Part shown: positions 1 through 7,112 of the stretch, in pieces
How positions within the stretch are numbered: position 1 is the first letter of the stretch
Layout: each line of letters opens with the position of its first letter
Origin: DTPS01 sp049591295
GTDB taxonomy: Bacteria; Acidobacteriota; UBA4820; DSQY01
Length of the DNA: 19,323 nt
Reading direction: 5' to 3'
NCBI GenBank assembly: GCA_049591295.1
Contig: JBAWEQ010000006.1
Span: 1 to 19,323 of the forward strand
Program-made: the position numbers and the translations under genes
The notes under the pieces: generated by a model
The model's input: only the letters and a program-made list of their open reading frames with translations
Databases searched by the model: none
Told to the model about the DNA's origin: nothing

Positions 1-3
1 CCC

Positions 4-61
4 GTAGCGGCCGATGGCCACATCGGCCGGCCCTTCGGCCGCAATGAATTGCGGCCGCTAC
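4..61. repeat. REP-like palindromic element, copy 1
   Basis: The element is bounded by GTAGCGGCC (4-12) and its reverse complement GGCCGCTAC (53-61). Inside it are two hairpins: GCCGATG/CATCGGC, and a 10-bp arm palindrome CGGCCGCAAT-GA-ATTGCGGCCG. A 29-base stretch at its right end recurs in inverted orientation at 9310-9341. This is an intergenic dispersed palindrome; its function is unknown. Confidence 0.7.
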
Positions 62-83
62 AAAGGCCACCCTTCCAGGGAGG

Positions 84-103
84 CACAGGCGCCCCCGCCT
101 GTG
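84..103. repeat. Short hairpin element (ACAGGCG stem), copy 1
   Basis: An 8-bp perfect stem CACAGGCG/CGCCTGTG closes a CCCC loop. A second copy lies at 340-359. The outermost pair is C-G here and G-C there, so the stem is preserved through a compensatory change. Confidence 0.6.
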
Positions 104-114
104 CGCCCGCCACC

Positions 115-170
115 GTCATTCCCGCGAAGAGCCTGCCCCGGGCCCCGACCCGGGGCGGGAATCCAGTCCA
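115..170. repeat. Palindromic intergenic repeat (GTCATTCCCGCGAAG ... GCGGGAATCCAG), copy 1
   Basis: This copy starts with GTCATTCCCGCGAAG and ends with GCGGGAATCCAG. The outer ends can pair (ATTCCCGC/GCGGGAAT), and the centre is a GC-rich hairpin (CCCCGGG...CCCGGGG). A second copy follows at 191-245 with the same ends but a different hairpin centre. Confidence 0.65.
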
Positions 171-190
171 CGCCACCCGCGCACCCTTCC

Positions 191-245
191 GTCATTCCCG
201 CGAAGCTTGTCCCCGCGAAAGCGGGGAGCGGGAATCCAGCCCACA
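191..245. repeat. Palindromic intergenic repeat (GTCATTCCCGCGAAG ... GCGGGAATCCAG), copy 2
   Basis: The conserved ends match copy 1 at 115-170. The centre is CCCCGC-GAAA-GCGGGG, a perfect 6-bp stem with a GAAA tetraloop. Conserved flanks around divergent but still palindromic centres suggest structure, not sequence, is maintained. Confidence 0.65.
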
Positions 246-339
246 ATGCCGTCTCCACGGTGTTTGGGGGCAACCCACCGTTGTGGGAGCGATCGCCTGA
301 TCGCGATTCTTCGAAGGGCAGCTCTCACGCCTCGGGAGA

Positions 340-359
340 GACAGGCGCCCCCGCCTGTC
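340..359 (-). repeat. Short hairpin element copy 2, just downstream of the DUF5131 gene
   Basis: An 8-bp perfect stem GACAGGCG/CGCCTGTC closes a CCCC loop. It lies about 35 nt past the stop codon of the minus-strand gene at 395-1123, where it could act in transcript termination or 3'-end stability. No T-tract follows, so it is not a classic intrinsic terminator. Confidence 0.5.
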
Positions 360-394
360 CGCCAGCGAAGGCCGCTTACAATTCAGTGGCGGAT

Positions 395-1123
395 TTACAG
401 AGGCGGAGAGGTGATGACGCCGGGCATTTGGTCCCACGTTCGGCCATCCAGAAGCCTGCCGGCCTTCTTCTTGTTGGTGCCCCCCCATTGCTTGAAGAAA
501 AAGGGCACGGAAGCCTTCAGGCATTCATCGCGCACCCCTTCCGCCCAGGACGGATTCATCGTCCTGGATCGGGGTCCGGACTCACCGCCGGCAATGACCC
601 AATCGATACCTTTCAGGGGCAATCGCGGCAGCGGCCCGAGAAGAGGCTCGCAGGACAAGAACTTGATAGAAGCGCCCGTTCCTCGAAGGTCCCCAATACG
701 CGAGTAATACTCCTTCGTCTCCACGCTCACACCCATCCAGATGTTGGGTGCCCAGGGCAGACGAGAGCTCAACTCGCGGAGGCGCCCAGATCGCTTCGTC
801 AAAATTTGGAAACAGTGCCAAGAAGCCCGGTTCATCACCTCGAAGACCCGCATGATGAACGCTTCGGGCACCTCTTCATGAAAAAGGTCGCTCATGGAGT
901 TCACGAAGATGGTCTGCGGCTTCTTCCACTTCAGAGGCAGCTCTAGGGCCTTTTCATGAAGGGTCACGGCAAATCCGTTTTCATAATTCGCCTGCCCCAT
1001 GGCCTGAAGCCGCTTCGCCATGCGCTCCGCGTAACAATGTTTGCACCCTGGGCTGACCTTGCTGCAACCGGTCACCGGATTCCACGTCGATTCGGTCCAT
1101 TCAATAGGGGAGCCCTTGGCCAT
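395..1123 (-). CDS. Three-Cys-motif protein, DUF5131 (phage Gp37/Gp68-like) family
   Basis: This 242-aa protein begins with the family signature IEWTESTWNPVTGCSKVSPG and then C27-x2-C30, giving C20-x6-C27-x2-C30 near the N-terminus. The three-Cys arrangement resembles an iron-sulfur/radical-SAM-like motif, but binding of a cluster is inferred, not shown. Later landmarks typical of the family are FVNSMSDLFHEEVP, ILTKRSGRL, WMGVSVE, FLSCEPLLGP and WVIAGGESGPRSR, with FFFKQWGG near the C-terminus. The length is normal for the family. It starts 3 nt after the stop of tcmP, so the two genes are almost certainly cotranscribed. Family members are known to occur beside TcmP proteins. I know of no firmly established biochemical activity. 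Confidence 0.9.
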   Translation of the reverse strand: MAKGSPIEWTESTWNPVTGCSKVSPGCKHCYAERMAKRLQAMGQANYENGFAVTLHEKALELPLKWKKPQTIFVNSMSDLFHEEVPEAFIMRVFEVMNRASWHCFQILTKRSGRLRELSSRLPWAPNIWMGVSVETKEYYSRIGDLRGTGASIKFLSCEPLLGPLPRLPLKGIDWVIAGGESGPRSRTMNPSWAEGVRDECLKASVPFFFKQWGGTNKKKAGRLLDGRTWDQMPGVITSPPL

Positions 1124-1126
1124 GCC

Positions 1127-1987
1127 CTAGAGCCTTCCGTAGTGATCGAAAATCCACCTCACAATATCAGCCGCCACAGGCCTCTGCGCCATAAAATAGA
1201 GATAGTAAACAACGGCTCCCTTGGAATTCTTCATGGCACAGGGAGACGGCACATGGGCGAACCCCGCCACATTGCGCAGCCTCTTACGGAAAGCCTCGGC
1301 GAGTTCCTGGTTGCTGACCTTTTCGTCGACATCTCCGAAAAGAGTCGCGCTGGGCTTTCGCACGACATCGCGCCATGACTCATCCCCCCAGAAACGGGTC
1401 ATCTTTGCTTCTTCCCCGGGGTCCACTTTGGAGTAGTCCCGCCTGAGCACATTGCGGTTGATGTGCATGATCGGAAAGTTCAGAAAGATCTCCAGGCTCC
1501 GCATTGAGCCTGCTGCTTTTAGGACGTGCCAGTCCAGGTGGAGTCCATAGGGATCTAGAAGGCACAGACCCCTGGTAAAGTCCTCATAACGGACCCTGGG
1601 GAAGACGTCCTTTGTGAGGATTTCGTTGCAGTCTCCGGCATGAATATGCACGTTAGACTGTTTGCCGGCGATTTCATGGAGCAGCCCGACCTTGACCTGA
1701 GACAGTTCTATAAAGTGATATTCCTGAAAAGGGGGGTCCAGCCACAGGGCGTTCATTGGACTTCCCGGAACCAGCTCTCGCGTCTTCTTTGAAACGTGCA
1801 CGCCGCCGCCCGCGAAGGCATCAACGTACACGTGCCTCAGTTCGGGATTCCGCTGCCGCGAGAGAATAGTCGAATACTGCGCGGCATAACGCTGCACTAA
1901 ATCCAGCTTCACTACGGACCAGGGGCCAATCTCGTCGAAGAGCTGACTCCCACTCCGGCGCGGTGCGGCTTCAGATACGCCCGGCAT
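1127..1987 (-). CDS. tcmP: Three-Cys-motif partner protein TcmP
   Basis: This 286-aa protein carries the TcmP hallmarks: FDEIGPWSVVKLDLVQRYA near the N-terminus, then VYVDAFAGGGVHVSK, PGSPMNALWL, EYHFIEL, and LCLLDPYGLHLDW. The AFAGGG and LLDPYG motifs look like methyltransferase or Rossmann elements, but catalysis is unproven. I chose the ATG at 1987 because GGGAGGGAGAGG lies directly upstream. A longer reading to 2047 adds 20 residues with no family similarity that I recognise. TcmP is defined by its adjacency to the three-Cys-motif protein, which is the next gene here (3-nt gap). Upstream is an 81-nt gap to the type ISP C-terminal stump, so the pair sits in a restriction-modification island. 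The sampled row 1681-1740 is 50% GC, well below the genes at 5.4-10.3 kb. Confidence 0.88.
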   Translation of the reverse strand: MPGVSEAAPRRSGSQLFDEIGPWSVVKLDLVQRYAAQYSTILSRQRNPELRHVYVDAFAGGGVHVSKKTRELVPGSPMNALWLDPPFQEYHFIELSQVKVGLLHEIAGKQSNVHIHAGDCNEILTKDVFPRVRYEDFTRGLCLLDPYGLHLDWHVLKAAGSMRSLEIFLNFPIMHINRNVLRRDYSKVDPGEEAKMTRFWGDESWRDVVRKPSATLFGDVDEKVSNQELAEAFRKRLRNVAGFAHVPSPCAMKNSKGAVVYYLYFMAQRPVAADIVRWIFDHYGRL

Positions 1988-2068
1988 CCTCTCCCTCCCT
2001 CTCTTGTGTCGCGTCTTTGCTCCTGTTCCCCCTTCGGGCCGCAACACACAGTGCCCTCTTTCCTTTCC

Positions 2069-2329
2069 TTAGCGTACCGCCTTCTTCATGGCTTCGGTGA
2101 TGGCGACGGTTTTGATGCTGACGGTGGTGACGCGGAGGAGGAGGTCGATGACCTTCTCTTTATGGTCGGCGAAGCGGTAGGTGTTGAACTTCTCGCGGAT
2201 GGTAGGGTCCTTGGGCTTCTTCTCTTTGTACTGGTCGAGAATCCACTCCAGGGCACAGCGGTTGCCGAGTTTGTAGAGCCAGGCTTCAGGGGGGACGCCG
2301 CCGAGGGTGGCCTCAGTGTCGATTTTCAT
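2069..2329 (-). pseudogene. C-terminal stump of a type ISP restriction-modification enzyme
   Basis: These 86 codons match what I know as the extreme C-terminus of single-chain type ISP restriction-modification enzymes: WLYKLGNRCALEWILDQY, then EKKPKDPTIREKFNTYRF and DHKEKVIDLLLRVTTVS. Full-length relatives have roughly 1500 residues, so only a small tail remains. Its matching N-terminal piece is at 4947-5147, on the far side of the intact type II gene. The stump follows the stop codon of that gene by 12 nt and is in the same reading frame, separated by one TAG and four codons. An ATG at 2329 follows GGAGGGCGGCAGC, so it may still be translated as a short protein. Confidence 0.75.
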
Positions 2330-2341
2330 GCTGCCGCCCTC

Positions 2342-4876
2342 CTACTCCTCATGGGGGCCCAGGAAGCGTTCGCCGTTGAAGTGAATGAGATGGCTCGGGG
2401 CTTCGGCGACCCACACTTCGGTCTCCCAGGAGATTTCACCCAGGTAGCGGGACATCTCCTTGCGGGTCGGAAAAGCGGTGACGTAGACGAGGCCCGCTTC
2501 GGTCCCCTGGAAAAGCCGCTGGAGCTCCATGCGGCGCTTGGGGTCGACCGGACCGTGGCTCGTGACCGCTTCCACGAGAAGGAGCCAGTTCTCCTCGGAG
2601 TAATACAGCACGGCATCCGGCATCTTGCCGTGAGTTTCAACGGTCACCCCAAGCTCCCGAAGGAGCGGCTCATTGAAATAGCCCCACTTCTTCCCCGTGT
2701 CGCCGACGTACACGACCGTTGCTCCGGGGGAGAATCTCGGCGCGAAGTCATCGAGGATGGCCTTGATGAGCTTGCTGTGCTTTCCAGGCGTGAGAGCGAT
2801 GACGGTGCTTTCGGAGATGCTGACGGGCACCTTCCGCATGTCGCGATCGCGCCCGTAGCGCCGGCTCAGGGAGCCGCGCATCCCGAGGTACCTCATCAGC
2901 TCGGCATCCCACGAAGGCTTGCCGAAAGTGCGGATCAGCTCCAGGGCCTTGTGGTCGATCTGATAGCACCAATTGGGGCTGTTGGTCGGCCGCTCGGGCT
3001 CGTCGGGATTGGGCACGGCCATGCCGGCCTGCACGAACTGATGCATGGTGAACCGGCGGAAGGTCTCTCGCGAATTCGGGGCGTATTCCTTCCCGTAGTG
3101 CTTCCTGGCGAAATCCATGATGGGCGTTATGCCGATGAGTGGATCGGAGGACTTGGACCAGGGGCTGCCGGGCTTCAGGTCGAGAAGCGCGAGAAGCGTC
3201 AGCGCCGACCGCACGTTCTGTTGGGCGCGAGGAAAGTCCAAGAGCTTCAGTATGGCGAGCGCCTCTTCGATCTTTCTCTGGGCTCGCACGGGGTCCGTTT
3301 CCTTGATCTTGGCCATTTGCTGAAGCCTCCTCTCCACAAGAGCATCAATGGCATCCTGCCCCGGCTCTTCCCCCTTGGATAGGCATTCCCCGAGATCGGC
3401 CAGCTCGTCCCGGCCGGGATAGGGCAGGTTTCGAAGATCGGCGGCGTTCACCTGCGTGTGTCCGCTGAACTGGCGAAAATAGGCATCCACGAGGGTCGAG
3501 TTCAAATAAACCGTCAATCCCCTGGCCAATTCAGGCGGCAGGCCTCGTTGCCCGGCGTGGAAGACGTTCACGTGGTTCTCCAGTCCGAGCCTGTCGCCGG
3601 GAACGGCGTCAGGGGTCAGCAGGGCCGCGACGATCCTGCGCCGCTCTTCCTTGGAGGAGAATCGTCGAACAAGCACGTAATGGCCCTTCGGCATGAGCCA
3701 CCGGGTGGCCTCTCCGCAATCCTGGATGTAGTTGGGTTTCTTGGCATCAGCCCTGGGCCACTCCACGCGCAGCCCCCGAAAGTGAAATGGGTAAATGAGC
3801 GGGACGGCCCCAGGCCCCGGATCGTTCCCGAGATAGTCCCTCAGCCGAAATTCGACCACCGGGCCCGTGGACACCTCGATCCCCAGGTCCCTCAGCGTGT
3901 GCCCGAAACTGCGCACGCGTTCCCGAACGCTCACGTCCATCCTGCTCGTGGTGAGATGAATCACCATGTCCCGGTCCTCGGGGTGAACCAGTTCGGAGGG
4001 TGTGATCTCCCATTGCGTGATTCCCTCAAAGCTTTCGTCGTTGCTGGAGGAAATGAGGACGGGCAGAGGCGCTCCGCCCTTTACGCAACTCATAATCACG
4101 TTCTCCTGGAGGACCTCGTCTTCTTGGAAGGCCTTGTCTCTCGCATCGAAAACGTGGACGTGTCTGATCCTCGTCTGCGACAGAAGCAGCTCTCGAAACG
4201 GCCTGAAATAGGGTCCGTTGCAGAAACTCCTGGGCGTGATCGAGACCATCTCTCCGCCCTGCGCCAGCAGTCTCACGGCCAAGGCCAGGAAGGCCGTATA
4301 CAGGTTGCTCGTCTCCACCCCTATGGTTCGCAGGAGCTTGCGATGGTCGGAATCGCTGGAGATCTTCTTGTAGGGCGGGTTCAGGATGGCGTGGGTGAAG
4401 AAGCGGGGCTTTTCGTAAAACAGGCCGCCCTGAAGCGTCGCCGTGGCAGCCTGAATGAAGTCTTCCCTGGAGCTCTCCGCCTCAAACAGAATCCCGGCCT
4501 CGGCGCACTCCTCGTGGCACGCCGCGAGAGTCGCGGCGAGGTACTCGGAAAGAACGGCATCGCGCTCGAAGAGCTTCACACTGATTCGGGCCGGCCGGAC
4601 CGACCGGCGGCAGACCTCCTCCACGAAAGCCGCTGTGAGCGAACCGACCCCGGCTCCGGCATCGAGAAGACGAACCTCTTCGCCCATGGCTTCCGGAAAG
4701 AGGGAGGCCATGAACCGGGCCACCGGCGTCGGCGTCATGAACTGCCCCATCGCCGAGCGGGCTCCTGGCTCCAACTTGGCGACCGCCTGCGTGCGGAGAG
4801 CGTCCACGCGATCCAGCAAGGAGCTGGATGCCGAATAAGTCCCCGGGAATGTGTTAGGACCGGCGCCGAGCCTCAT
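2342..4876 (-). CDS. BsuBI/PstI-type fused N6-adenine DNA methyltransferase and restriction endonuclease
   Basis: This 844-aa protein joins both activities of a BsuBI/PstI-type system, which are usually two genes of about 500 and 316 residues. The N-terminal half (about 40-490) is an Eco57I-like gamma-type N6-adenine methyltransferase: GQFMTPTPVARFM (44-56), motif I LLDAGAGVGSLT (70-81), motif IV NPPY (166-169), and GHTQVNAADLRNLPYP near 472-487. The C-terminal part (about 535-844) is the BsuBI/PstI endonuclease: KIEEALAILK, PRAQQNVRSALTLLALLDL, GITPIMDFARKHYGKEYAPN, then the presumed catalytic region GDTGKKWGYFNEPL, KMPDAV (D754) and VEAVTSHGPVD (E769). Cleavage at CTGCAG is expected from the family but not proven. 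The ATG lies 1 nt after the TAA of the upstream type ISP stump, suggesting translational coupling. The stump at 2329 follows. The gene appears intact. Confidence 0.9.
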   Translation of the reverse strand: MRLGAGPNTFPGTYSASSSLLDRVDALRTQAVAKLEPGARSAMGQFMTPTPVARFMASLFPEAMGEEVRLLDAGAGVGSLTAAFVEEVCRRSVRPARISVKLFERDAVLSEYLAATLAACHEECAEAGILFEAESSREDFIQAATATLQGGLFYEKPRFFTHAILNPPYKKISSDSDHRKLLRTIGVETSNLYTAFLALAVRLLAQGGEMVSITPRSFCNGPYFRPFRELLLSQTRIRHVHVFDARDKAFQEDEVLQENVIMSCVKGGAPLPVLISSSNDESFEGITQWEITPSELVHPEDRDMVIHLTTSRMDVSVRERVRSFGHTLRDLGIEVSTGPVVEFRLRDYLGNDPGPGAVPLIYPFHFRGLRVEWPRADAKKPNYIQDCGEATRWLMPKGHYVLVRRFSSKEERRRIVAALLTPDAVPGDRLGLENHVNVFHAGQRGLPPELARGLTVYLNSTLVDAYFRQFSGHTQVNAADLRNLPYPGRDELADLGECLSKGEEPGQDAIDALVERRLQQMAKIKETDPVRAQRKIEEALAILKLLDFPRAQQNVRSALTLLALLDLKPGSPWSKSSDPLIGITPIMDFARKHYGKEYAPNSRETFRRFTMHQFVQAGMAVPNPDEPERPTNSPNWCYQIDHKALELIRTFGKPSWDAELMRYLGMRGSLSRRYGRDRDMRKVPVSISESTVIALTPGKHSKLIKAILDDFAPRFSPGATVVYVGDTGKKWGYFNEPLLRELGVTVETHGKMPDAVLYYSEENWLLLVEAVTSHGPVDPKRRMELQRLFQGTEAGLVYVTAFPTRKEMSRYLGEISWETEVWVAEAPSHLIHFNGERFLGPHEE

Positions 4877-4877
4877 C

Positions 4878-5147
4878 TTACCGCCTCTCTTGGTTCAGTA
4901 TTCTTTGAAAGGGGCAGGATCGTGCCGATTCATGCTGCCATTGCAGAAGCGCGCCGTCGACATACCGGCGGCGCTTGGCGGGGGTCTCGATCTCGTATTC
5001 GGGGACGAAGACCAGGTCCTTGGATCGGCCCAAGCCCTTGAGGAGGTCCTTGAAGGCCTCGCGGACGACCATCTCGCGCGAGGTGCCGGACACCCGGCGC
5101 AGGTCCTGAAGATTATTCAGGTACTCCTGGATCAGTACGTCGCTCAC
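4878..5147 (-). pseudogene. N-terminal stump of a type ISP restriction-modification enzyme
   Basis: The first about 67 residues match the start of type ISP enzymes as I know them: QEYLNNLQDLRRVSGTSREM, VVREAFKDLLKGLGRSKDLV, FVPEYEIETPAKRRRYVDGA. The similarity stops right after VDGALL (D64), near base 4947. In this family that Asp belongs to the Mrr-like nuclease site, and the following ExK element (WEAKD-like) is missing. The remaining 22 residues look unrelated. The start is a GTG at 5147 with AGGGGGA upstream. Its TAA is 1 nt from the ATG of the type II fusion gene. The stump probably supplies the promoter and leader for that gene; a function of the short peptide itself cannot be judged. 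Confidence 0.75.
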
Positions 5148-5164
5148 GGTGTCCCCCTGCTGGC

Positions 5165-5192
5165 AGTATACGCGGTGTCAGGCCGGGGGCAA
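5165..5192 (-). promoter_or_regulatory. Putative promoter of the restriction-modification island
   Basis: On the minus strand there is a -35-like TTGCCC (5187-5192), a 16-bp spacer and a -10 TATACT (5165-5170). The predicted start site is about 10-12 nt before the GTG at 5147. The -10 is 5/6 to consensus, while the -35 is weak. Confidence 0.4.
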
Positions 5193-5265
5193 GCGGAATA
5201 CCTGGGGCCGGATCTTGGAATGCCACAATGGTCTCACTCTTTCCGCTGCGTGGTGGCCCTTCCTT

Positions 5266-5286
5266 GCGTCTCACGTCTAGCGTCTC
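5266..5286. repeat. Short heptamer tandem repeat
   Basis: Three 7-bp units run head to tail: GCGTCTC, ACGTCTA, GCGTCTC. Units 1 and 3 are identical. The repeat lies between the promoter of the restriction island and a degraded nuclease tail, at what looks like a junction of two genomic segments. Confidence 0.5.
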
Positions 5287-5287
5287 G

Positions 5288-5440
5288 CTACCTCGTCGCG
5301 AACTCGACCGACAGGGGAAAATGGCCGGAGACGTGGCGGGGGAGGAAGTCGTGGGTGAGCGGGCGGGAGGGCATGGCGGTGGGGAGGAAGTCGTAGCGGC
5401 CGCCGGTCTGGTGGGTGAGGGAGAGGGCGGGGCGGCCACG
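5288..5440 (-). pseudogene. Possible C-terminal remnant of an endonuclease/exonuclease/phosphatase family protein
   Basis: The minus-strand frame ending at 5288 contains RYDFLPTAMPSRPLTHDFLP followed by RHVSGHFPLSVEF. This resembles the end of DNase I-like endonuclease/exonuclease/phosphatase proteins, where the last conserved motif is SDH followed by hydrophobic strands. Here the motif reads SGH, so the catalytic Asp would be lost. Only about 50 residues remain, and they abut the stop codon of the AAA+ gene in another frame. The assignment rests on motif recognition over a short stretch. Confidence 0.35.
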
Positions 5441-5444
5441 CATT

Positions 5445-7061
5445 TCACGGCTCGCGGTCGAAAAGGGTAAGAGCCTCTCTCCTGGGTCTCTCCCCCGGGT
5501 CATCCTCCGGGGGCGGGTCGTCGTGACGGTCGGCTGGGACGGCAAACCCGATCGCTTTCTCCCTGAGCACCCCCTCGATCTTGGGAAGTTCCTTGCGGGC
5601 GAGGACGAGGAGCGCCTGTGTGCTCGCGGGGTATCCCTCCCCGTAGACGGCGATGCGCCGCGCGAACTGGAGGGCCGCGTTGCGGATGAGGCCTCCGGTG
5701 AGGGGCAGGGAAGCCAGGGGGCGGAGGTCGAGATCGAGGGTGACGTCGATGCCGTTGCGGTCCAGCTCCAGGTTCCAGAGGGACATCCTCTGCCGGCGGT
5801 CGGGGATGGGGAACTCCACCAGGTGCTGGATGCGGCGGTGGACCGCCGCGTCCAGGGCGTGCAGGAAGTTGGTGCAAAGGATCACGGGCACGGGCGGAGC
5901 TTCCAGGAGCTTGAGGAGGGTGTTCACCTGGCTGATCTGCCAGGAGAGGACCATGGTGCCCCGGGCGCAGAGGAGGGCGTCCACCTCGTCCAGCAGGAGG
6001 ATGGCTCCGGCGCCCGCCGCCTCGTCGAAGGCCTTGCGGAAGGCCTTCTCCGTGTCCCCGTGCCACTTGGTCTGGAGGCGGTCGAGGGAGGCCACGCCCA
6101 GGGGCTTCTCCAGCGCGCCGGCCAGGCAGCGCGCGGCGTGGGTCTTGCCGGTGCCGGGCGGGCCGTGGAAGAGCATCACCGGCGCCGCCTCCCGTTCGGA
6201 TCGAAGCAGGTGGACCAGGAACTCCAGCTCCAGCCCCGCTTCTTCGGAAAGCACCACGTCGGTGAGCGTGAGCTCCGGCGTTTCCATGGAGAGCAGGTCC
6301 GGGAGCGGAGCCTCCTCCTCGGCCGCCTTCTGCGGGGAGGGGCGCGGGCTCGCGGTGCGGGGTTTGAACCTGGGCGGGGAATCGCGCCCCCCGCCCTCCG
6401 CTTCGAGGCTCCGGCTCTCGGCCTTGCGCCTCTCTTGGGCGAGCGTGTCGGTCGGGGGGATCCCGAGGAGCGCCATGCCCCTGGGAGTCAGGCCGAACCG
6501 CATCTCGTAGCAGGGGCCCGGGAAATCTTGCGAATCCTCCCCGAAAAGCAGGGCCTGCTCGCCCCCATCGGTCAGGTGCACGAGGTCCTGCATCATCTCC
6601 AGCCACCGGCTCGGGGCCGGATCCAGAAGGCCGAAGAGGCGGGCGGGCCGGTCGAAGCCGTTGCCCATCCCTTCCATGAGGTAGCCCGCCCCGAGGAGGG
6701 CCAGGAGCGCGGGCCCGACGGTGCCGCAGTGCGTGAGGAGCCCGTGCTGCGCGGCCTCGAAGCGCTGCCAATCTTCGAGGATGAGCCGGCACAGGCGGAG
6801 GAGCCCCTGCCGCCCCTCCGGCTTGGCCAGCTCGAGGCTGGGCTGAAGGCGCTCGAACAGCTCCTTGTGCCACGGCCAGCGGCTATCGGGTTCCAGAAGG
6901 CGCGACAGCAGGAGCGGCCCCCCCTCCGGTTCCCGAGTGTGCCCCGCCTCGCGGGCCAGGACCTGCCCGCAGGCCAGGATGACGTCCCGTCCCTGGCGGA
7001 AGCCCGGGTCCTTCCATGGGAGATCGTCGTGCTCCAGCGTCTCTTTACAGCTTCCTGACAT
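5445..7061 (-). CDS. AAA+ ATPase with a long uncharacterised N-terminal domain
   Basis: This is a 538-aa protein. The C-terminal half is a classic AAA module: Walker A GPPGTGKT (300-307), a KWHGDTEKAF element in the pore-loop position (332-341), Walker B ILLLDEVD (354-361), sensor-1 TN (397-398) and arginine-finger candidates R409/R410 in VHRRIQ. This suggests a hexameric remodelling ATPase, with the substrate unknown. Residues 1-290 match no domain I recognise, and a charged, proline-rich linker lies at about 205-255. A start at 7061 is supported by GGGAGGGG 3 nt upstream. The gene lies 51 nt after the HIRAN gene on the same strand, so the two are probably cotranscribed. Row 6121-6180 is 77% GC. 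There is no transmembrane segment. Confidence 0.85.
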   Translation of the reverse strand: MSGSCKETLEHDDLPWKDPGFRQGRDVILACGQVLAREAGHTREPEGGPLLLSRLLEPDSRWPWHKELFERLQPSLELAKPEGRQGLLRLCRLILEDWQRFEAAQHGLLTHCGTVGPALLALLGAGYLMEGMGNGFDRPARLFGLLDPAPSRWLEMMQDLVHLTDGGEQALLFGEDSQDFPGPCYEMRFGLTPRGMALLGIPPTDTLAQERRKAESRSLEAEGGGRDSPPRFKPRTASPRPSPQKAAEEEAPLPDLLSMETPELTLTDVVLSEEAGLELEFLVHLLRSEREAAPVMLFHGPPGTGKTHAARCLAGALEKPLGVASLDRLQTKWHGDTEKAFRKAFDEAAGAGAILLLDEVDALLCARGTMVLSWQISQVNTLLKLLEAPPVPVILCTNFLHALDAAVHRRIQHLVEFPIPDRRQRMSLWNLELDRNGIDVTLDLDLRPLASLPLTGGLIRNAALQFARRIAVYGEGYPASTQALLVLARKELPKIEGVLREKAIGFAVPADRHDDPPPEDDPGERPRREALTLFDREP

Positions 7062-7112
7062 GTTCCCCTCCCGCAGGCCCTGCGTGTGCCGGCCGACCGC
7101 TGTGCCCCTCGA

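Noticed and set aside
1988..2047. Longer N-terminus for TcmP
   Set aside because: The 20 extra residues show no family similarity, and a good ribosome binding site precedes the ATG at 1987.
2006..5041. Long plus-strand open frames opposite the type II fusion gene
   Set aside because: They overlap a gene whose methyltransferase and endonuclease motifs are all in place on the minus strand.
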